Assembly (NCBI GenBank): GCA_010279815.1
Contig: QEOQ01000633.1
Span: forward strand, 160,070 to 224,069
Origin: Brachionus plicatilis
Lineage: Eukaryota; Rotifera; Eurotatoria; Ploima; Brachionidae
DNA: 64,000 nt
Direction of reading: 5' to 3'
The translations under genes and the position numbers were made by a program. Under the pieces are notes generated by a model. The model was given only the letters and a program-made list of their open reading frames with translations, made no database searches and was not told where the DNA came from. This document shows positions 19,561-30,850 of this stretch, one piece after another. The stretch's first letter is position 1; every line of letters begins with the position of its first letter.

Positions 19561-20374
19561 GCTTTTCAAAACTGGTAACTCTGCAAAATGCGTTTATTTA
19601 AAGAACAAAAAAGAGACAAAAGTTATGCGAGCTTCGAGATTTTTCTTTATTAATAAAATTAATATTTTTAAATCAAAAATTATAATATTCATAATGATAA
19701 ATTAAAATTATATAAGTGATTTTTATTAACTTCCGTCAAATTAATATTTACCATCTATGCATCTCCCTTCTAAAATTTTTAAATTTAACAAATAATTATT
19801 TTAAAAACATGAAAAAAATATATTGAAATGGTTTAATTTTTTGTGTTTGAATTACAAAATGTATCCAATGCCGAAAAAACATTGAAAAAGTGCGATGTTT
19901 CATATATTTTTTTCAGTTTCAAAAAAAAATAATTTAAGTTCAAATTACAATCATCTTCATATTTGAAATTTAACTCTTTTGTGAAATATAATGAGTTTAA
20001 TTATTATTTGGAAATTTGAAAGTATTGAAAATTTTTATTTTAACTTTCGAATAATTTATGGTAATAACAAATAATCCCAAAAGGGTCCTAAACAAGTTGG
20101 TTCTTGACAAAAGAGACCTCGAGGTCGTCCACTTAAAGCTCAATAAGCTCTAATAATTCAACAGTTTTATTTATAATATTTTTTTATGTATATTGAAAAG
20201 AATGTCAAATTCTCAAAACTAATAAAAAAATAAAAAAATGAAGTTAAAAATTTTTTGTTTTTCTTAATCTGAAGGAGTTTTAGAAATAGAATTTGCTCTG
20301 ATCTAGTTGATCTAGTATAACCATATTAAATAACTTAAAAAATAAAAATTAAAGAAAATTAAAATTAATTTATC
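19561..20374. other. AT-rich intergenic, nothing recognised
   Basis: No coding, RNA or repeat signal could be supported. Confidence 0.4.
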
Positions 20375-20545
20375 TTCATTCGTTTTGGAAATTTATCAAA
20401 TCGCTTTGATTTCCAACCACTTCCTCACCAGCATCGTTTTCTTTTGAATTCAAATCTTTGTTTATTTATTTCATATACGCCGGCTTCAACAAATCCAGCG
20501 CATCTTTTAAATAATTGTTACAAAAGCTTCTATTTGACAAATGCA
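20375..20545 (-). other. Coding-like patch, possible 3' end of a host gene
   Basis: On the minus strand, a segment reading NNYLKDALDLLKPAY and then, after a stop or short intron, KENDAGEEVVGNQSDLINFQ to a stop near 20,378. Composition suggests coding; family unknown. Confidence 0.2.
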
Positions 20546-20569
20546 AGAATTGAGATGTTGCTAAAATGA

Positions 20570-20680
20570 AAGTAAAATTTCAACAAAATTCTGATATATG
20601 ACAAATCTATTGCATTAGACAACCCAAGACTTTGTAAATTTTTTGATATGAAGCCTGATCTTGTAAATTTAAAATAATAT
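20570..20680 (+). repeat. Small dispersed repeat, copy A
   Basis: About 110 bp matching 46,672-46,778 in reverse. It contains ATTCTGATATATG, TTAGACAACCCAAGA and TTTTTTGATATGAAGCCTGATC-like blocks. A 40-bp portion recurs at 4,578-4,617. No coding capacity. Confidence 0.65.
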
Positions 20681-20887
20681 TCTGGACTTGGACTTTGACG
20701 GTGCTTTGCGCCTTGAAGGCGCGTCCGCCGGATTGCCGGCGGATAGCATGTAGCTAACGCAATTACTTTTAACCGCCAAGCTCCAATTGATGAGAATGAT
20801 CAGGCTCGGTAAATGGTGCAATTTTTCCGATTCAGTGGTGAAGAATCTTGTCCATTTGGCGCGCACTCGTTGCCAGAGACCGATCAT
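20680..20887 (-). pseudogene. Short retroelement RNase H remnant (DIRS-like?)
   Basis: A GC-richer minus-strand piece of about 70 codons ends in SAGNPADAPSRRKAPS. The NPADAPSR motif is characteristic of RNase H tails in tyrosine-recombinase (DIRS-type) retroelements. Only this fragment is present, fused to the dispersed repeat at 20,570-20,680. Confidence 0.45.
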
Positions 20888-21112
20888 AGCCTAATAAATA
20901 AGTTTTAAAATTTTTAATGATCGTTTTGATATAAAATTTGATCAATAACTTCAATTTGCCTTAATCCGATAAAATCACTGACCAGAGGTAAGTTGACCAT
21001 TTATTTTATTCATTATTGGTACTTTTTTTTTTAATCGGGCTAAAAAGTTTTTGCATTATTTCAGACAAATTAGTATTCCTAAATGACAAATAACTGTGAA
21101 TCTTTAAAGATA

Positions 21113-21394
21113 TGTGAAAATAAAAGCTGGGCTCTTTTTAAATGGATTTTATTTATGTAAATAAAATATAATTTTTATTTTCACGATTTAATTAAAATAA
21201 AAAAAGAAATATTTATAATAAAATAATAAAAAGTTAAAGTCCAAAACTAGGAAGTAAGAATAATCTTTTTCAATTGCATTCCATCGTATGATTAATAAAC
21301 ATTTGTGGAATGTTGTAATATTATAAAGTCTAAAGTATGTTGTTTGAAATATTATTTTGGATTTAGGATGAGCGTGATCATTTGTTGTTTCTCA
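21113..21394 (-). repeat. 3' LTR of the intact gypsy element
   Basis: 282 bp; differs from the 5' LTR at the third base of the terminal TGTGAAA (TGAGAAA on the minus strand). Confidence 0.9.
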
Positions 21395-21444
21395 TATGCC
21401 CCCGGATTCGAAAAATTCGTCCCGAATTTTAGATAAAAATAGAA

Positions 21445-24400
21445 CTATTCAGAATAAATTTCTTTGAGTTTTTCTTTCATTGAAGAAAGATCATCACACT
21501 TTATGTTTTCCTGTGTGTCCAACAACTCGACCGTATCATCTATTTTTGAAAATTTTGTGACGTTTCTATTTGAAGTATTTTCATTTTGGGGAGTTAACCT
21601 ATTTTTTCGTTTTTTTTTATTACGAAGCCAATATTTGATTAAAATAAATATTGTACAAATAAGTAAAGTTGTAACTATAACAATTTCTATTATTGTAAAA
21701 AGTGATTCTTTTACTTTCCTTAGCTTCGTTGAAATGTAATTAAGCAAATTGAGATTTGTGGAAATAGTCTCTTTTTGGGCTTTATTGTTAAATAATTCGC
21801 TTGGTTTGTTCATCGTAAAAGATTCTATTTCTTTTAAAATGTCAAAGTTTTTAAGTAGGAGTGATGTGTGATCAAAGTTGAGGTTTTCGTTAACGCTATT
21901 GAAGTTAATTAGGTGTTTTTGTCTCGTGGACTTCATTATTTTTATTTTTGGTCCGTTTTTAATGATAACTTGTTCTTCGCTTGGCAAAGTAACGACTTTC
22001 GTGCTTATCGTTTGTTCATGATCCGAAAAACTTTTAACTATTCCAGAGTTACTCAAGAAACCTTTTAATACTTTGTTTTTGAACTTAAATTCTACCGAAA
22101 TGTCGTTGAACAGTTGATTATTAAGTATTTTAATTTCGCTAATATTAACACAAGATGTTACGATCAATTCTCCGAAGTTGTTATAAATTATGAGCTCGTT
22201 CTCAAGATTGTCCCTTATTTTAAAAAATTCTTGGATTCGTCTTCTAAAAATTGAATACAAATTTTCCAAAGAGTCGCATAATCTCCTATGAATTTTGTTA
22301 GTTGCTTTAGACATCATTGCTAGTAAATTAAAACTTTTGTAATCGATATCCGTTAGCATTAACTGATGTTCGGTATTTAAGTCATTTTCGGATAAAGGTA
22401 ATTTTTGTGACTCATTATTTTTCGTTAAATAAAGTCCTTCGGTTGTTGTTAAAAGCTCCATACCACATTCTCTTGTAGAACCATTAATATCGAAAAGTTG
22501 ACTCTCCGAAATCGCTATATGTCCGCTAACATTTAACTTCAAACTCGCTAAGTAGCTAAATGGACACTCATGAATAATATCCTTTTCCCAAATGTATGTC
22601 GAACCTTCGACTTGGCAGAAAAGGTCTCTTGGCAAACAACTTGATTGTGAGTTCCCATAAAGTTTTTCGTCCGCAGTATAACCTCTTATAGGTATTTTGT
22701 ACGTAGTGCAATGATATGATGAAAATGGAAGTTCTTTGAGCCATGAATAACTTACTTTTGGTTCTTCGATACTTTTACAATTATTGTTTATGCATTCCAT
22801 TTCTTGAGCGTAGCATTTTCTCGTCATTATCAGTGCTAAACATTCTTCTCTAGAAAGTTTTTCATTTGTAACCATTCTTTCGTGAATCCTTTGTCCAAAG
22901 AATGTTTCGTAAGTTCTTACATCTATTTTGTCTCGAGTGCACATAAACCCATGTCCGTTTATATAAAATGGGGTTTTTTCAAGTACATTATATAATTCGG
23001 AGTGAAAGTTTGATTCGAACGTGTTGTAACTACAAAGACGGCTGGTTGATAAAATTGGACTATTGTCATTGAAAGTACAAAACTTAAAATTATCTTTCAC
23101 GTATTGTTCACAAAATACTGGTCCAAGCGCAAGCAGATAGGTGATAAATGTGAAAATCATTCTTAAGTCAGTTAGACTTCTTGCGCCTCTTACCGCGTTT
23201 ATTTCATTTTGGTCGAATTTGCTCTTTAAGTATTGATCAATGCATTCCATTGATACGAAATCTGACTCCCGAACCCAAGAGTTTTCGCTTTCTGGGTAGT
23301 CAGCCCATTTTACAAAGTACTCTTTAATTCCTCTTCTTGTTCGATCTTTGATTATTTTTTCAATTTCATAAGTAGCTTCGTCTTTTCCGGCGTTATCCGG
23401 TACTACTTTCAATTTGTTGAGCGGATACGATGTGTTTAGTTCTTTACCTTGATCATTAAGAAGAATATAATTACCTTTATTTGTTCTTCTAGAGATGGTG
23501 TAAGGTCCTCTGAATTTTGCCTCAAGTTTACCTTGCATAGCGGATACTCTAGTAAAAACTTTTGTACCGGGTTCCAGTGACTCAATTAACACATTTTTCG
23601 CTTTGTTCTGTTTGATAATTTGTTTTTTCTGGTTCTTTTCTAAGTTTGATAAAGCTTTTGGAATATCTTGCTCATATTGTTTCTTTATTTGAGCTGCTCT
23701 TTTGATTAATTCAAGTTCGTTGTCAGTCTCGGAATTCCAATTATTGAAACCTAGAAATGGTCTCCCAAACATCAACTCGTAAGGTGAGAACCCAGTGCTT
23801 GTATGAACTCGAGTGTTGTAGGCAATCGTAATGTAATCCAACCACTCGTCCCAGTTGTTGCTGTTTTCTTCAGCGTGTTTGCGTAAACAATTCATAATAG
23901 TTTGGTTAGCCCTTTCAGTAACCCCGTTGGTTCTGGGTTGATATGGTGAAGTTACTAGTCTTTCTGTTCCCGAAAGTTTGATCAACTTTTCCATCATTTT
24001 ATTTAGAAATTCTTTTCCTTGATCTGATAAGAGTTCTTTCGATGATCCAAAAATTGAAATGTATTCAAAATATTTTCTTGCTATTTCTTCTGATTCCTTA
24101 CTCTTAATTGCTTTAAAGTAGAGGAATTTTGCACAAGACTCTATAATCACGCAGATTCCTTTGTTCCCGTTTTTTGTTACTGGAAGGCCGAATACCAAAT
24201 CGATCTGGACTCGATCACCAACATCTCTAATTGGCAAGGTTAGAGCCGGATGATCCCAAATCGGCGTTTTCTGATGTCGAATACAAGTAAGACAATTTCT
24301 AACAAAACTTTCGACGTCTCGGTACATTCCTCTCCACCAGTAATTTTCACAAAGATACTTATAGGTTTTTACATTTCCAAAATGTCCTAATAAGTGAGCA

Positions 24401-27400
24401 CTTTTGATGAGGTTAAGACGAATACAAGGTTTTGGTATTTCTTTGGCTTTACCCACTTTGTTCTCATTTTCGTGATATATTAAACGACCATCGTTAAAGG
24501 TAAGGTTCTTACTTTTCTCCATAATTCTTTTGCATTGTTTTTGGCTAGCTCCAGGTTTGAATTTACCTGTTTCCAAGTAATGGAGTAATGGTTCGTCTTC
24601 CCAAAAGTCGGTATCTTTTGAGGAGCTTTCTTTCTTAAAACTTTCAATTTCGTCTAGTTCAGTTGACAGAATGTCCACCGTGTTACACGGTCTACTCAAG
24701 CAGTCAGCATTTGTGTGTTTTTTACCAGGTCTATGTATAATGTCGAAGTCGTAGGCTTGTAGGAATATAGACCATCTAGCTAATTTACCTGAAGGGTCCT
24801 TAATAGACATGAGCCATTGCAAAGCAGAATGATCCGTAACTATTTTGAATTTGTTTAGATAAAGATAAACTCTGAATAATTTTACTGCCCAGAGGACTGC
24901 CAAACATTCTTTCTCTGTAATGCCATAATGCAATTCGGCTCCTTTTAAGAGTTTTGATGCGTAAGCACATACATATTCGTTTTTTTCATCATCGAATTGA
25001 GTAAGTACGGCACCTACGGCTTGTCCTGAAGCATCTGTATGCAGAACGAATGGGCGCGAAAAATCCGGTAAACGTAAAATCGGGTAAGACGTCAATTTTT
25101 CTTTAAGTTCGTTAAAAGCATTCTCACATTTTTCGTCCCAGTTCCATTTAACTTCTTTTTTGCTAAGCCTATGAAGAGGAGCTGCAATTTTTGAGAAATC
25201 CTTAATAAATTTACGATAGTAGTTGCAAAGCCCCAAAAATTGCAATAGTTCCTTGATCTTTCCTGGTCTTGACCATGCTTTGATTGCGTCTATCTTTTCT
25301 GGATCCATTTGAACCGTGTTTCGTGCCACGATGTGACCGAGTACTTTGATAGATTTCTTAAAAAATTTACATTTTTTATAGTTAATTTTTAGATGTGCCC
25401 TTTTTAGACGTTTAAAGACTTCCTCTAGGCATTTGATATGATTCTCAAAAGTGTCTGAAAACACAAAAATGTCGTCAATATAGACCACGACAAATTTTAA
25501 GTCACCAACAGTGGAGTACATTATTCTACTAAAATATCCAGGTGCATTTCTTAGTCCAAATGGCAATCTTAGAAACTCATAATGTCCATCTGGAGTTGTA
25601 AATGCAGTCATTTGGGTTGATTTTTCATCAACTTCCACTTGCCAATATCCAGCCTTAAGATCAATCGATGAAAAAACTGATGCGCCACTCATCATGTCGA
25701 GTATATCTTCAATTCTTGGTAGGGGATATGGATCCTGAATGGTAATATTATTCAATTGTCTATAATCTATGCAAAGGCGTTTTGTTCCGTCTTTCTTGTT
25801 TTGCATTAATACTGGGAAAGCCCATGGACTGTCGGAAGGCCTAATAATTCCAGCTTTGAGCATTTCTTCAATTTCTTTGTTAATTAGTTCTCTTTCTTTA
25901 ATTGCTGTTCGATATGGCATTATTCGAATCGGTTTATCGCTTGTTGTTTTTATTACGTGTTTTGGAAGTTTACTAGGACGCTTGATGTCTTCATAAGTCA
26001 CAGCGAAAACAGATTTATAATTGTTAAGAATTCTAAGGGCTTCTGTGTTTTGTTTTTCGTTCAACTCGTCGAATTTTTGAAATTTCACCGCTTCATTTGG
26101 TCGGAAATCCCAGGCTTCAAAATCTTCATCGAAATTATCATCTTCAATGTCAGCTTGATTTACAATGAATTCTTCGTCTTCAGAAAAGTCAACGTCGACA
26201 TCTATATACCTTCTTGGCCTAAAGTAAATCTCTCGTCTTGCTGGGTCAATTGATGCGTTGTTTGCCACAAACCAATCCATGCCCAAAAGAATATTTTCTC
26301 TTGGCAATATAATGAATTCGAGTTCGGATACTAGTCCATTGAAAATTAATCTAAGTTTTTCAGTTAAGTGTGTCCTGTGAACCTGGTTATTAGCAACAAC
26401 AGCTCTGATCAGCTTGTGGCTAATTGGTAATTTGTGTTTGTGTATTAAGTCTTCAGGAATCACCGAGCGCTTAGCGCCAGTATCAAATATCACTTCAACT
26501 TCCAGGTCGTTTTTCCCTATAAGGGCTTTTCCTTTCATTAACTCGGGTACTTGTCGAATCTCTTGGACGTGGTTAATACTACCGCATTCGATCGTTGACA
26601 CAGGTGTCTCTTCGTAGTAAGTGTCGTTTTCATCTGCGTCTGTATAGACGTTAATCATTGTAATGTCTTCTCGTGAGGTATTTTCAATAGCTCTGTTTTT
26701 CCTCTTTTGAAGATTTCCTATCATCGTTACCGACTTAAGTTTATTGATGAGTTGTCTAAAGGAGTTTTCTAGCTCTCCATTCCAATACCAACTTTTGCTA
26801 TTGGCTAATTTGAACAAAATTCGTGTCGCTGACCAAGTGTCTTCCAAAGCTTGTTTATAGTAACGACAAAAAGACAAAAGCTTTACTAGTTCTTCGAAAT
26901 TTCTTGGTCTTGTCAGGTAAACGTTAGGTTGTTCATTTGGTTCCCCTGTGACGTACGTTATTTCTTCATCGTCAACCACTTCGTATTCAACATCGACACT
27001 ATTTACGTTTTTCCCATTTTTTTTGTATGAAACGAATTTCCTTTTGTTCCTCTGATTATAAAAATCGTTTGGATTTTGATATTGTCCCTTTTCAGTTCGT
27101 ACCTTGTTAAAATTCTCATCTGGTTTGGGCTGGATGTTTTTTACTCGTTTGTAAACTTCGTTGGTTTTCGTTCTGTTTTTATTCTTTACTAACTGGGCTA
27201 GCTTACGGCATTCCGCTTTCAGATGTCCTTGTTTCTTACAAAAGTGACATGTTCTTATTTCAATCGAGTATTTACTAACGGAATTGACCGAAGATTTCTC
27301 GCCTATATTATTTGAGTAGTAGACTGTTGAAGCCATCTTAATTGCTTCCTTTAAAGTCTTAGGTTCTTTTAGCCAAAGTGCCGTTCGTAACGTGTCGCTT

Positions 27401-28071
27401 AGGCCATTCTGGAAGTATATAACTTTATCCTCTTCACACATTGGTCTTGCCAACTGACTTGCTAATCTCGTAAATTGTTCCGCGTACTCCCGAAGGTCTC
27501 CAGTTTGGGTCAGTCGTCTAAGTCTCGTAAGTGATAAGTGTGCCTCCTCTGGCTTTGTAAACTCTTTTATCAAAAAGTTTTTGAAATCATCCCAAATTTG
27601 TCTAGGATTTGCTACCAACCAATCATCTATTGCTTTTTCAGCATCCCCTCTAAGGAAAATACAAGCTGCCGTGACTTTGCATTCTTCTGCCACGTCACTT
27701 ATCGTTAAATTTCTCTCAGTTATCCGTATCCATTCCATTATGTTTTCATTACCGGTAAAGTTTGGTTGTCCAATAGACGTAATCTTATTACTTTTTTTCT
27801 TTTGTTCAGGATTAATTTCTGATACTAAGGAATCTTGAGGTCTCATAACCGTTATCATCGACTTCATTGTCTCTAGTAGTAGTCCTTGAAAACTGGCATT
27901 TTGTGCATCCGTATGAGCTTTGGAGATCTTGCAAATCTCCGTTATCATCTCTTGTGTAAGACCTGATCCTAACGAGCTTGCCTGACTACTTGTTTTAGAT
28001 TTAGGATTATCTTCACTCATTCTATCTAAGTCTGATTTTTGTAATTCCTTTGGAGTTTTAGGATTAATCAA
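21445..28071 (-). CDS. gypsy gag-pol-env polyprotein, 2,208 aa
   Basis: One frame encodes all functions. Gag carries a CCHC knuckle (CHFCKKQGHLKAEC, near residue 275). Protease has IFDTGAKRSVIP (near 527). The reverse transcriptase catalytic box is VVYIDDIFVFS (near 862), and RNase H has LHTDASGQAVGAVL (near 1,009). The integrase zinc region is HFGNVKTYKYL...CLTCIRHQ (1,227-1,260), and its core has QIDLVFG, LSDQGKEFLN and NGVTERANQ (1,290-1,385). A chromodomain follows (YEIEKIIKDRTRRG...YFVKWADYPESENSW, 1,567-1,620). From about residue 1,635 there is a signal-peptide-like hydrophobic stretch, a Cys-rich glycosylation-site-bearing ectodomain, a membrane anchor (2,124-2,150) and a basic cytoplasmic tail, that is, an env-like module. 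Fusion of env to pol without a stop is unusual; env is normally a separate or spliced frame. Envelope family not identified. Confidence 0.92.
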   Translation of the reverse strand: MINPKTPKELQKSDLDRMSEDNPKSKTSSQASSLGSGLTQEMITEICKISKAHTDAQNASFQGLLLETMKSMITVMRPQDSLVSEINPEQKKKSNKITSIGQPNFTGNENIMEWIRITERNLTISDVAEECKVTAACIFLRGDAEKAIDDWLVANPRQIWDDFKNFLIKEFTKPEEAHLSLTRLRRLTQTGDLREYAEQFTRLASQLARPMCEEDKVIYFQNGLSDTLRTALWLKEPKTLKEAIKMASTVYYSNNIGEKSSVNSVSKYSIEIRTCHFCKKQGHLKAECRKLAQLVKNKNRTKTNEVYKRVKNIQPKPDENFNKVRTEKGQYQNPNDFYNQRNKRKFVSYKKNGKNVNSVDVEYEVVDDEEITYVTGEPNEQPNVYLTRPRNFEELVKLLSFCRYYKQALEDTWSATRILFKLANSKSWYWNGELENSFRQLINKLKSVTMIGNLQKRKNRAIENTSREDITMINVYTDADENDTYYEETPVSTIECGSINHVQEIRQVPELMKGKALIGKNDLEVEVIFDTGAKRSVIPEDLIHKHKLPISHKLIRAVVANNQVHRTHLTEKLRLIFNGLVSELEFIILPRENILLGMDWFVANNASIDPARREIYFRPRRYIDVDVDFSEDEEFIVNQADIEDDNFDEDFEAWDFRPNEAVKFQKFDELNEKQNTEALRILNNYKSVFAVTYEDIKRPSKLPKHVIKTTSDKPIRIMPYRTAIKERELINKEIEEMLKAGIIRPSDSPWAFPVLMQNKKDGTKRLCIDYRQLNNITIQDPYPLPRIEDILDMMSGASVFSSIDLKAGYWQVEVDEKSTQMTAFTTPDGHYEFLRLPFGLRNAPGYFSRIMYSTVGDLKFVVVYIDDIFVFSDTFENHIKCLEEVFKRLKRAHLKINYKKCKFFKKSIKVLGHIVARNTVQMDPEKIDAIKAWSRPGKIKELLQFLGLCNYYRKFIKDFSKIAAPLHRLSKKEVKWNWDEKCENAFNELKEKLTSYPILRLPDFSRPFVLHTDASGQAVGAVLTQFDDEKNEYVCAYASKLLKGAELHYGITEKECLAVLWAVKLFRVYLYLNKFKIVTDHSALQWLMSIKDPSGKLARWSIFLQAYDFDIIHRPGKKHTNADCLSRPCNTVDILSTELDEIESFKKESSSKDTDFWEDEPLLHYLETGKFKPGASQKQCKRIMEKSKNLTFNDGRLIYHENENKVGKAKEIPKPCIRLNLIKSAHLLGHFGNVKTYKYLCENYWWRGMYRDVESFVRNCLTCIRHQKTPIWDHPALTLPIRDVGDRVQIDLVFGLPVTKNGNKGICVIIESCAKFLYFKAIKSKESEEIARKYFEYISIFGSSKELLSDQGKEFLNKMMEKLIKLSGTERLVTSPYQPRTNGVTERANQTIMNCLRKHAEENSNNWDEWLDYITIAYNTRVHTSTGFSPYELMFGRPFLGFNNWNSETDNELELIKRAAQIKKQYEQDIPKALSNLEKNQKKQIIKQNKAKNVLIESLEPGTKVFTRVSAMQGKLEAKFRGPYTISRRTNKGNYILLNDQGKELNTSYPLNKLKVVPDNAGKDEATYEIEKIIKDRTRRGIKEYFVKWADYPESENSWVRESDFVSMECIDQYLKSKFDQNEINAVRGARSLTDLRMIFTFITYLLALGPVFCEQYVKDNFKFCTFNDNSPILSTSRLCSYNTFESNFHSELYNVLEKTPFYINGHGFMCTRDKIDVRTYETFFGQRIHERMVTNEKLSREECLALIMTRKCYAQEMECINNNCKSIEEPKVSYSWLKELPFSSYHCTTYKIPIRGYTADEKLYGNSQSSCLPRDLFCQVEGSTYIWEKDIIHECPFSYLASLKLNVSGHIAISESQLFDINGSTRECGMELLTTTEGLYLTKNNESQKLPLSENDLNTEHQLMLTDIDYKSFNLLAMMSKATNKIHRRLCDSLENLYSIFRRRIQEFFKIRDNLENELIIYNNFGELIVTSCVNISEIKILNNQLFNDISVEFKFKNKVLKGFLSNSGIVKSFSDHEQTISTKVVTLPSEEQVIIKNGPKIKIMKSTRQKHLINFNSVNENLNFDHTSLLLKNFDILKEIESFTMNKPSELFNNKAQKETISTNLNLLNYISTKLRKVKESLFTIIEIVIVTTLLICTIFILIKYWLRNKKKRKNRLTPQNENTSNRNVTKFSKIDDTVELLDTQENIKCDDLSSMKEKLKEIYSE

Positions 28072-28119
28072 TATTTTCTTATTTCTTAGTTCCAGTTTTG
28101 TCTAAGCTTAATGTTTATA

Positions 28120-28133
28120 CCACGCTGCTACCA
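28120..28133 (-). other. Primer-binding site of the intact gypsy element
   Basis: Minus strand TGGTAGCAGCGTGG starts two bases after the 5' LTR, complementary to a tRNA 3' end (the tRNA cannot be named from this alone). Confidence 0.75.
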
Positions 28134-28135
28134 CT

Positions 28136-28417
28136 TGTGAAAATAAAAGCTGGGCTCTTTTTAAATGGATTTTATTTATGTAAATAAAATATAATTTTTA
28201 TTTTCACGATTTAATTAAAATAAAAAAAGAAATATTTATAATAAAATAATAAAAAGTTAAAGTCCAAAACTAGGAAGTAAGAATAATCTTTTTCAATTGC
28301 ATTCCATCGTATGATTAATAAACATTTGTGGAATGTTGTAATATTATAAAGTCTAAAGTATGTTGTTTGAAATATTATTTTGGATTTAGGATGAGCGTGA
28401 TCATTTGTTGTTTCACA
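28136..28417 (-). repeat. 5' LTR of the intact gypsy element
   Basis: 282 bp with perfect 7-bp terminal inverted repeats TGTGAAA/TTTCACA. Promoter and polyadenylation signals for the element should lie here. Confidence 0.9.
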
Positions 28418-29740
28418 GATAGATCTAAAATATTTCTTAGGCGAGAAATTTTAAGCTGTGTTAAGCTTTGATTAGAAACAATTAGTCATTAAATAAAATC
28501 AATCTTTTTCAGACAGTTCTATTTTCCGGTTTTTTTATATTTTTCTTACCAATATTTTAGAATATCATGTGTTTTAGATGCTTATTAAGAATTGTGGTTT
28601 TGTTTAAATGGCGCTAAAATATCTTCTCAGTACATTTTGCTTCTAAATTTTAAAGTTTAGAAGATCTCGAATGGAAATCAAAAAAATACATTTTTAAGGT
28701 TTTGAGTTTTAGTTTTGTGCCTTGAACTAATTAATTTTTTTTTCAAAAAGATTTTATTTTTAAATTACCCAATTTAAAACTTATTTTTGGAAAAGAATTA
28801 GTTTCTGAAAGTTTAATTAATTCTTCATAGGTTTAATTCATTAGTTCTCTTATTTCTTCATCATTATCGATCTCCATTAAATTTTGCTGATTGTCCTTTT
28901 TTTTTTGTTCGCTGGAATAGTTTTAGCTTATTTAGGAAGAGGAATCGATAAATTGAGAAATTTCGAATTGCTACACTCATTAAAATTATTTAAAAAGGGG
29001 TGTATTTTACAATTTATTTTAGTTTGAGATTCAGAATAGGTATTTTGGTTCGTTTCTTCACCGTATCTGAAGTTGCCTCACTAATCCTCTTAAATTCAGA
29101 ATTTGCTAGTCTTTTAAATGGTTTGCTTTAAACTCTGGTCAACTATTCAAGACTCTGGTCTTTTTCTCTTGTTTTTTAAATTTCCTAAAGCCACAATACT
29201 TGTTATATTCTCTATTTGATTCACTTTAATTTAGTTTTTAAAATAATAAAATGATGATGATGATGATGAAATTTAAAAAAGAGCCTTCCGAAAAGCAAGA
29301 CCGACTTCGAATTCTAAACTAATTATTTAAAAAAAAACGCAATTTTAAAATACTTTAATCTTGACGATGAAAATATTCTTTATTTGAAATTCGGTGGCAA
29401 ACACGACAGAGAAAATAACTAAATTGATAGCAAAAACAAGAAGCAGAATGTTGAAAGTTTAATTTTGAAAAAAAAAAAAATTCGCATCTTTTAAAAAAAA
29501 GGATAATTTTAATTTGGTTTTTTCAATATAAAGCCAATAAGGTATTTGATGAAAAATCAAATCAAGTACAAAATACAATTTTTTTTTTTTTTCAATTTCA
29601 AGGTTAATCAACAGGCTAGTGTCCATGTCATAAAGACCGATTAACACTCCATTTATTTAAATAAAAAAAAGTTTTAAAAATTAAAAATATTAATTGTTTA
29701 TATAATTATTTAAAAAAATAAAACATTGATATATTTAAAT
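28418..29740. other. AT-rich intergenic, nothing recognised
   Basis: Holds a short (ATG)n-like run near 29,250. No gene could be supported. Confidence 0.4.
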
Positions 29741-30018
29741 TAAATTTTTTGAATTTTTTTACAAAATCTGAGAAAATTAGATTTATTTTATTAAAAATTG
29801 AATGCTTAAATGTTGTAAATTTCAAAATTGATCTCTTGATCACAAAGCAATTTATAAGTCGTGAATTGAAAAATCCAAAAGTTTTTTCACCATTTACTGA
29901 TTTAGATGTTGGTTCAATCAGATTCTCACTGTTCCTTAAATTATATTTTAAATTTCTTGAGTCATTTTTCTTTAAATTTTGCCTTAGATTTTCAGGAGAG
30001 TTATGAAAGTATAGTGTT

Positions 30019-30761
30019 TTATAAGCAAAAGATTGACATGGAGGTCAAAAAATCTGTGTATGTAATTATTTCTTGCTGGCCAATTTTTTCATTATTTTGG
30101 ACTGTATTTGTTTGCAAGAAATTTTTCGAATGCTTTACAATTTCATCAAAAATTGTTTTTCTTTTTTTATCTTTCGTCAAACAACGAATTTTTAATATTT
30201 CGTAAATAATTTTTTTTTTGGACACAACTTTGGGTAACTTTCTTAAATTCCTGAATATCACTTTCATCTAGATATTAGACAAGATTAAAATCGAAATTTA
30301 AAAAGAAAAAAAAGTTCTTTTACCCATTTATCGTTTCTTATATAATCGAAGGAATCATGGTTATGAACTGAATTTTTAAATTTGTTTTTACAATCTATGT
30401 CTTCACTGCAGAGTTCTTCTAAGTCGATGCTAAATTTTGTAACTTCACGTAATGTTTCAACAATGGTTCTATTTTCAGCTGATGAAAAAAAGTCTAATTT
30501 TTTAAGGTTTGCTAGTTTTGATAATAATTTCAAATTAAGTATTTTTTTTTATTAAAGATGTAAATAATAGATTGATAATTAAAAAATTTTTGATCAATAA
30601 ATAACTAAATAAAGATCTGTTAATGAATCCAATTTTTTTTATAAAATAAATATCTATTATTAAAAAAGTTTTTTAATATAAAAAAAAAGTTATTTTTTAC
30701 TAAGTTTCGTTTTTTTCGTGGCAAAACGTTTTTTAAATTTTTTCTCTTTTTTTGACATCTT
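30019..30761 (-). CDS. Putative multi-exon host gene, unknown function
   Basis: A minus-strand model. A Lys-rich first exon starts at ATG 30,761 (MSKKEKKFKKRF...) and ends before a GT near 30,697. An exon covers about 30,525-30,314 (LANLKKLDFFSS..., ...IRNDKW) with a GT donor at 30,313. A short intron ends in AG, and the next exon runs from about 30,267 to 30,019 (KVIFRNLRKLPKVV...). Leu-rich spacing near the second exon start is weakly reminiscent of leucine-rich repeats. The gene may extend beyond 30,019. Not recognised; the splice sites are my inference and not all acceptors are clear. Confidence 0.3.
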
Positions 30762-30850
30762 CTCAAAATTAAAATAATAAATAAAATTATAAAGAATTGA
30801 ATATTTCTTTTATTTTTTGTTAGTCTTTACTCACATTGAAAATTTAATTT

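Larger units (their letters stand above)
21113..28417 (-). mobile_element. Full-length Ty3/gypsy retrotransposon with env-like domain
   Basis: Two 282-bp LTRs (21,113-21,394 and 28,136-28,417) differ at only one base that I can see. They end in TGTGAAA/TTTCACA inverted repeats and are flanked by a GATA duplication. A primer-binding site lies two bases inside the 5' LTR, and one uninterrupted frame fills the interior. Near-identical LTRs and the open frame indicate recent insertion and probably a competent copy. A chromodomain after integrase places it with chromodomain-bearing gypsy elements. Confidence 0.95.

Noticed and set aside
25769..25996. Plus-strand open frames inside the intact gypsy element
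   Set aside because: They are reverse-strand shadows of the long minus-strand polyprotein with no domain content.
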